From JAYWAM01 sp043782425 (GTDB lineage Bacteria > Pseudomonadota > Gammaproteobacteria > Burkholderiales > Usitatibacteraceae): a DNA stretch of 18,347 bases. The stretch covers positions 1 to 18,347 of the forward strand of contig JAYWAM010000064.1 in assembly GCA_043782425.1 (NCBI GenBank), in the 5' to 3' direction. The translations under genes and the position numbers were made by a program. This document shows, one piece after another, positions 15,655 through 18,347 of the stretch (positions within the stretch are counted from its first letter, which is position 1; each line of letters begins with the position of its first letter). The notes under the pieces are model-generated. The model ran no database searches, was not told the origin of the DNA, and saw nothing but the letters and a program-made list of their open reading frames with translations.

Positions 15655-16094
15655 GGGGCAGTCACGTTAGCCAGCGTTTCAGCGCGCTGCACAAAACGTT
15701 CAACCAAGGTTTGTGCAATGTGATCGAAAACCGGGCCGCTGAGTTTTTCCAACACCTTGCTGGAAAACTCGTAATCAAGCCGAAACTCGATCTTGCAACC
15801 GGTCTCGGATAGCGCGGTGAAATGCCAGCGTCCGACTAGGCTGTGGAAAGGCCCCTCGACCAGCTCGATATGCATCGTCGATAATCCGTGTTTGCGATTG
15901 GCCGTGGTAAACGAATGCTTGATGCCGTGGTAGCCAATATCAATACGCGCAACGGTCACGCTGTCGTCACGCGACAAGATTGCGCTTGCCGCGCACCAAG
16001 GCAAGAACGCAGGATAGTCCTCAACTGCATCCACCAGCCGGAACATAGTCGCCGCGCTGTGGGGCACCAGAAGTGATTTTTCTACAGTGGGCAT
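15636..16094 (-). CDS. ratA: RatA / COQ10-like START-fold protein
   Basis: This 152-residue protein belongs to the RatA/COQ10 lipid-binding (START-like) family. Marks are MPTVEKSLLVPHSAATMF at the start, VEDYPAFLPWC, the IDIGYHGIKHSFTT strand pair, and FDHIAQTLVERFVQRA in the C-terminal helix. I chose ATG 16094 because family members begin with MP-x-V/I; an ATG at 16103 adds three residues. In E. coli RatA was described as a ribosome-association toxin, while relatives bind ubiquinone, so its cellular job is not settled. It overlaps rnfH, forming a two-gene unit, and is divergent from smpB, the common order in gamma- and betaproteobacteria. Confidence 0.93.
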   Translation of the reverse strand: MPTVEKSLLVPHSAATMFRLVDAVEDYPAFLPWCAASAILSRDDSVTVARIDIGYHGIKHSFTTANRKHGLSTMHIELVEGPFHSLVGRWHFTALSETGCKIEFRLDYEFSSKVLEKLSGPVFDHIAQTLVERFVQRAETLANVTAPWQSPA

Positions 16095-16131
16095 TGGCTT
16101 CATTCCATTTTGAAGGCGCCACTAATAATTT

Positions 16132-16213
16132 GTCATTCCCGCTCAGTTACGTAACCGCGCGGGAATCCATGTTTTTCAAGAGAAAAATGGTTCCCCGCTT
16201 TCGCAGGGACGAC
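16132..16213. repeat. GTCATTCCCGC-type palindromic dispersed repeat (MITE-like)
   Basis: The element runs from GTCATTCCCGC to GCAGGGACGAC; these ends are inverted repeats matching at 8 of 11 bases. Inside are a hairpin with TTCCCGC/GCGGGAA arms and an imperfect CCAT...ATGG pair around GTTTTTCAAGAGAA. Such palindromes occur in many proteobacterial genomes. It separates the divergent ratA and smpB genes and has a diverged partner at 9764-9803. Confidence 0.7.
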
Positions 16214-16332
16214 AATTATTCGGATGTCCTTTAACCCAAGAGTACATCATTATTCTCTTGCGCATGACGGGCGAGAACAGGCGAGAACACTCCCCCTTCG
16301 GTAGAATAGCCAATTGTCCGCAAGAAAAATCC

Positions 16333-16779
16333 ATGAGCATCATTGACAACAAAAAAGCATTCCACGATTTTTTCATCGAAGAGCGCTTCGAGGCCGGACT
16401 GGTTCTTGAAGGCTGGGAAGTAAAGGCCATTCGCGCCGGGCGGGCGCAACTGAAGGAAGCCTACGTTATCGTGAAAAACGCTACGTTATGGCTCATAGGC
16501 GCGCACATCAGCCCCTTGCCCGATGCCTCAACGCACATCAATCCCGATCCGGTGCGTACGCGCAAACTGTTAATGCACTCTGAAGAAATCGGCAAACTCA
16601 TCGGCAAAGTGGAGCGCGCGGGATTTACTTTGGTACCGATCAACATGCACTTCAGCAAAGGCCGCATCAAGCTCGACATCGGCCTTGCCAAGGGTAAGAA
16701 GCAGCACGACAAGCGCCAGAGCGAGAAAGATAAGGACTGGAAGCGCGAACAGCAGCGTTTGATGAAAAACAAGGTTTGA
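16333..16779 (+). CDS. smpB: SsrA-binding protein SmpB
   Basis: This 148-residue protein binds tmRNA and brings it to stalled ribosomes for trans-translation. The family signature is complete: NKKAFHDFFIEERFEAGLVL, EGWEVKAIRAGRAQLKEAYV, the HISPLPDASTHINPDPVRTRKLL block, and the basic C-terminal tail KGKKQHDKRQSEKDKDWKRE that follows the decoding centre. I chose ATG 16333 (MSIIDNKKAF) because SmpB proteins begin shortly before NKKA; an upstream in-frame ATG at 16258 would add 25 unrelated residues. The ribosome binding site is weak (AAGAAAAA). TAGAAT at 16302-16307 could be a -10 box but lacks a clear -35. A strong terminator follows. No tmRNA gene is in the window. Confidence 0.98.
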   Translation: MSIIDNKKAFHDFFIEERFEAGLVLEGWEVKAIRAGRAQLKEAYVIVKNATLWLIGAHISPLPDASTHINPDPVRTRKLLMHSEEIGKLIGKVERAGFTLVPINMHFSKGRIKLDIGLAKGKKQHDKRQSEKDKDWKREQQRLMKNKV

Positions 16780-16798
16780 AAATAGCCTGAAAAAAATC

Positions 16799-16829
16799 AA
16801 AAAGCCCATGGGACATGGGCTTTTTTTTT
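16799..16829 (+). terminator. Intrinsic terminator after smpB
   Basis: A ten-base-pair stem (AAAGCCCATG with CATGGGCTTT) with a GGA loop is followed by a run of T to 16829. The A tract on the other side (16791 onward) could let it also end the minus-strand tRNA transcript, since read from that strand the stem is followed by AAAGCCC... and then TTGATTTTTTT. Confidence 0.93.
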
Positions 16830-16835
16830 GAATAT

Positions 16836-16911
16836 TGGGGTGGCTGATGGGGTTCGAACCCACGACAACTGGAATCACAATCCAGGACTCTACCGCTGAG
16901 CTACAGCCACC
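16836..16911 (-). tRNA. tRNA-His (GTG)
   Basis: The minus strand folds as a full cloverleaf with acceptor GTGGCTG/CAGCCAC, anticodon stem CTGGA/TCCAG around GTG, and T arm GTGGGTTCGAACCCCAT. The extra 5' G (G-1, 16911) faces C73, the identity mark of tRNA-His. CCA is encoded. It is the last gene of the Pro-Arg-His cluster. Confidence 0.96.
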
Positions 16912-16928
16912 GTAGAGACAAACTATTC

Positions 16929-17005
16929 TGGCACGCCCGACAGGATTCGAACCTGTTACCCCCGGCTTAGAAGGCCGGTGCTCTATCCAAATGAGCTACG
17001 GGCGC
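16929..17005 (-). tRNA. tRNA-Arg (TCT)
   Basis: The minus strand forms a 77-base cloverleaf. The acceptor is GCGCCCG/CGGGCGT (first pair G-U), the anticodon stem is CCGGC/GCCGG with TCT in the loop, the T loop is GGTTCGAATCC, and CCA is encoded. It lies 17 bases upstream of tRNA-His and 39 bases downstream of tRNA-Pro in the transcript. Confidence 0.96.
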
Positions 17006-17044
17006 TACGCCACGGACATGCTCGCTTAACTGACTCTTAGCATT

Positions 17045-17121
17045 TGGTCGGGGTGATAGGATTTGAACCTACGACATCTTGCTCCCAAAGCAAGCGCGCT
17101 ACCGGACTGCGCTACACCCCG
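17045..17121 (-). tRNA. tRNA-Pro (TGG)
   Basis: The minus strand forms a 77-base cloverleaf. The acceptor is CGGGGTG/CACCCCG, the D arm AGCGCAGTCCGGTAGCGC, the anticodon stem CTTGC/GCAAG with TGG in the loop, the T loop GGTTCAAATCC, and CCA is encoded. It is the first gene of the cluster, just behind a strong promoter. Confidence 0.96.
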
Positions 17122-17142
17122 GAAATTTGAACCAAGTCGTGC

Positions 17143-17171
17143 ATTTTACGCGCGGCGGCGAGCCGGGTCAA
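17143..17171 (-). promoter_or_regulatory. Sigma-70 promoter of the tRNA Pro-Arg-His cluster
   Basis: On the minus strand TTGACC (17166-17171) and TAAAAT (17143-17148) are separated by exactly 17 bases. Transcription would start near 17136, about 15 bases before tRNA-Pro. The bases just after the -10 box (GCACG) are GC-rich, as in promoters of stable RNAs under stringent control; that control is inferred. Confidence 0.82.
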
Positions 17172-17242
17172 TTTTTCTGAGTCACTTGGGTGCGATACAA
17201 ACTGATGTGGAAGCTATGCACGCTGAAGCCAAAAGCTCGGGC

Positions 17243-17314
17243 GTAGGGCGGACTTGTCCGCCGCTGCATCTTGCCAGAGAGGCGCTGGCGGTTTGGCGGA
17301 CAGGTCCGCCCTAC
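17243..17314. repeat. Inverted pair of REP elements (BIME)
   Basis: The left element is GTAG plus hairpin GGCGGAC-TT-GTCCGCC (17243-17262). The right one is the mirror image, GGCGGAC-AG-GTCCGCC plus CTAC (17295-17314). Arms are perfect. A GTAG tetranucleotide before a GC-rich hairpin is the hallmark of REP sequences mobilised by RAYT transposases. The pair sits between the 3' end of the RCC1-type gene and the tRNA promoter. No RAYT gene is in the window. Confidence 0.8.
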
Positions 17315-17343
17315 GTCTGGCTGCTACAACAGTCTCGTTTTGG

Positions 17344-18347
17344 CTAGTTCACGCTGACAGTCACGGTCTGACTTGTGCTGCCGCCCGCGCTGCTGCAAGT
17401 GAGTGTGTAGTCGCCGGTGGCGCTCAAGTTGGTCAACACTTGGCTGCCGCTGCTGGCCTTGATGCCGCTCCACGCGCCGCTCGCGGCGCAAACCGTGGCA
17501 TTGCTGCTCCAGGTGAGTGTGACGCTGCCGCCGGAGCTGACCGAGCTTGGGCTTGCTTGGAACGTAACACTGGGTCCTACGCCCACGGTGAGCGTAAAGT
17601 TTTGCGTGGCATTGGGAGTAATCCCATTGCTCGCGGTGATAGTAAGGGGATAGCTTCCCGCCGTACCCGCTGCCGGTGTGCCCGAAAGCACGCCTGCACT
17701 CGACAACGTCACCCCTGCGGGCAACGCGCCACTTGCACTGAACGTCGGCGTGGGTGAGCCGCTGGCGGTAACGGTGAAAGTGCCTGCTCTGAACACGGTG
17801 AAGTTTGTGGCCGAAGCGCTGGTGAAGGTCGGTGCAACGCCTGGCGTCACGTTAACGCTGGCCGATGCCGGGCCAGTTCCGCTGGCGTTGGTGGCGGTCA
17901 CCGAGCAGGTGTAGGCCGTGCCGTTGGTCAACCCGGTGACAGTGAGAGGCGAGGCCGCGCCGTTGTTGCTGAAGGCGCCCGGATTGCAGGTGGCGGTATA
18001 GCTGGTGATGGGTGAGCCGCCATCGGAACCCGGTGCGCTGAAAGCGATGATCGCCTGCATGTTGCCGGCAGTGGCGCTGCCGATGATAGGCGCGCCGGGT
18101 TTCAAAGGGATCTGTACGGTCACCGGTCGCCATGGAGGGCCGCTATACACGTCGGCGAGCTGACCAAAATTGTTTGCGCCCCAACAAACAACCCCGCCGT
18201 TGACCACCGCGCAACTGTGGGCGCCACCCGCCGCCACTGCTGTCACATTGCTGCCGGCGGCAACCGCCTGCACCGGGATGAGGCTTCTCATGGCGGTGCT
18301 GTTGTTACCGAGCTGGCCTTCGAAGTTAGCTCCCCAGCACTGCACCC
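17344..18347 (-). CDS. RCC1 / fibronectin-III / Ig-like domain surface protein, C-terminal part
   Basis: The frame is open to the right edge, so only the last 334 or so codons are present. The first 70 residues carry two RCC1-type repeats (QCWGANFEGQLGN and VVCWGANNFGQL), normally blades of a beta-propeller. Next is a fibronectin type III domain (about 82-165, ITSYTATCNPGAFSNNG and GLTNGTAYTCSVTATN), then an Ig-like domain of the He_PIG type (about 166-250, ALPAGVTLSSAGVLSGTP). A last Ig-like domain ends at VTVSVN (about 255-333). The composition, rich in Ser, Thr, Gly and Ala with few charges, fits a secreted or surface-exposed protein. Its start, signal peptide and any anchor are not seen. 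Ligand and role are unknown. A BIME follows the stop codon. Confidence 0.88.
   Translation of the reverse strand, partial: VQCWGANFEGQLGNNSTAMRSLIPVQAVAAGSNVTAVAAGGAHSCAVVNGGVVCWGANNFGQLADVYSGPPWRPVTVQIPLKPGAPIIGSATAGNMQAIIAFSAPGSDGGSPITSYTATCNPGAFSNNGAASPLTVTGLTNGTAYTCSVTATNASGTGPASASVNVTPGVAPTFTSASATNFTVFRAGTFTVTASGSPTPTFSASGALPAGVTLSSAGVLSGTPAAGTAGSYPLTITASNGITPNATQNFTLTVGVGPSVTFQASPSSVSSGGSVTLTWSSNATVCAASGAWSGIKASSGSQVLTNLSATGDYTLTCSSAGGSTSQTVTVSVN

Noticed and set aside
16258..16332. Upstream ATG extending SmpB by 25 residues
   Set aside because: The extension has no counterpart in the SmpB family and covers the probable -10 box.
17254..17757. Plus-strand 167-codon frame opposite the RCC1/FN3 gene
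   Set aside because: It crosses the REP pair and lies antisense to a clearly coding, domain-bearing frame; its composition (Ala/Arg-rich) is typical of a shadow frame.
1..18347. CRISPR array, insertion sequence with transposase, or phage genes
   Set aside because: No evenly spaced direct repeats, transposase, integrase or phage structural genes were seen on either strand.

Overview
The window looks like part of a betaproteobacterial chromosome. The ratA-rnfH pair facing smpB, the Pro-Arg-His tRNA cluster and the mixed GC content all fit that group; I cannot name a genus from the sequence alone.

Left part (1-9585). The window opens inside the 3' end of a Ser/Thr-kinase-type gene with a TPR tail. 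It then carries a 6.9-kb gene for a 2295-residue secreted SpvB/TcdB/RHS protein. This has a signal peptide, a SpvB-like N-terminus, five DxNGDG (FG-GAP/VCBS) repeats, a TcdB-like middle, YD repeats, an RHS core ending in DPTGL, and an unrecognised 260-residue AT-richer tip. A rhodanese-domain protein and an exported S41-family peptidase follow closely in the same direction.

Middle part (9586-15257). After a 438-bp non-coding stretch comes an ECF sigma factor, a membrane Ser/Thr kinase with a TPR tail (a full-length paralogue of the truncated gene at the left edge), and an exported di-heme c-type cytochrome of the DHOR peroxidase-like family.

Right part (15258-18347). This is core genome: rnfH and ratA (minus), smpB (plus) with a clear intrinsic terminator, tRNA-Pro, -Arg and -His (minus) behind a strong sigma-70 promoter, a REP/BIME inverted pair, and the 3' end of a large RCC1/fibronectin-III/Ig-like surface protein gene (minus).

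Main new observation. The non-coding regions before the RHS gene, the kinase gene and the cytochrome gene each contain TGTC-N19-CGTT, with additional shared bases inside the spacer. This is the layout of an ECF sigma-factor promoter (TGTC at -35, CGTC/CGTT at -10). The simplest reading is that a sigma factor and TPR-kinase signalling module controls its own kinase, an exported heme protein and an RHS toxin-like cocoon protein. This regulon is inferred from sequence pattern only.
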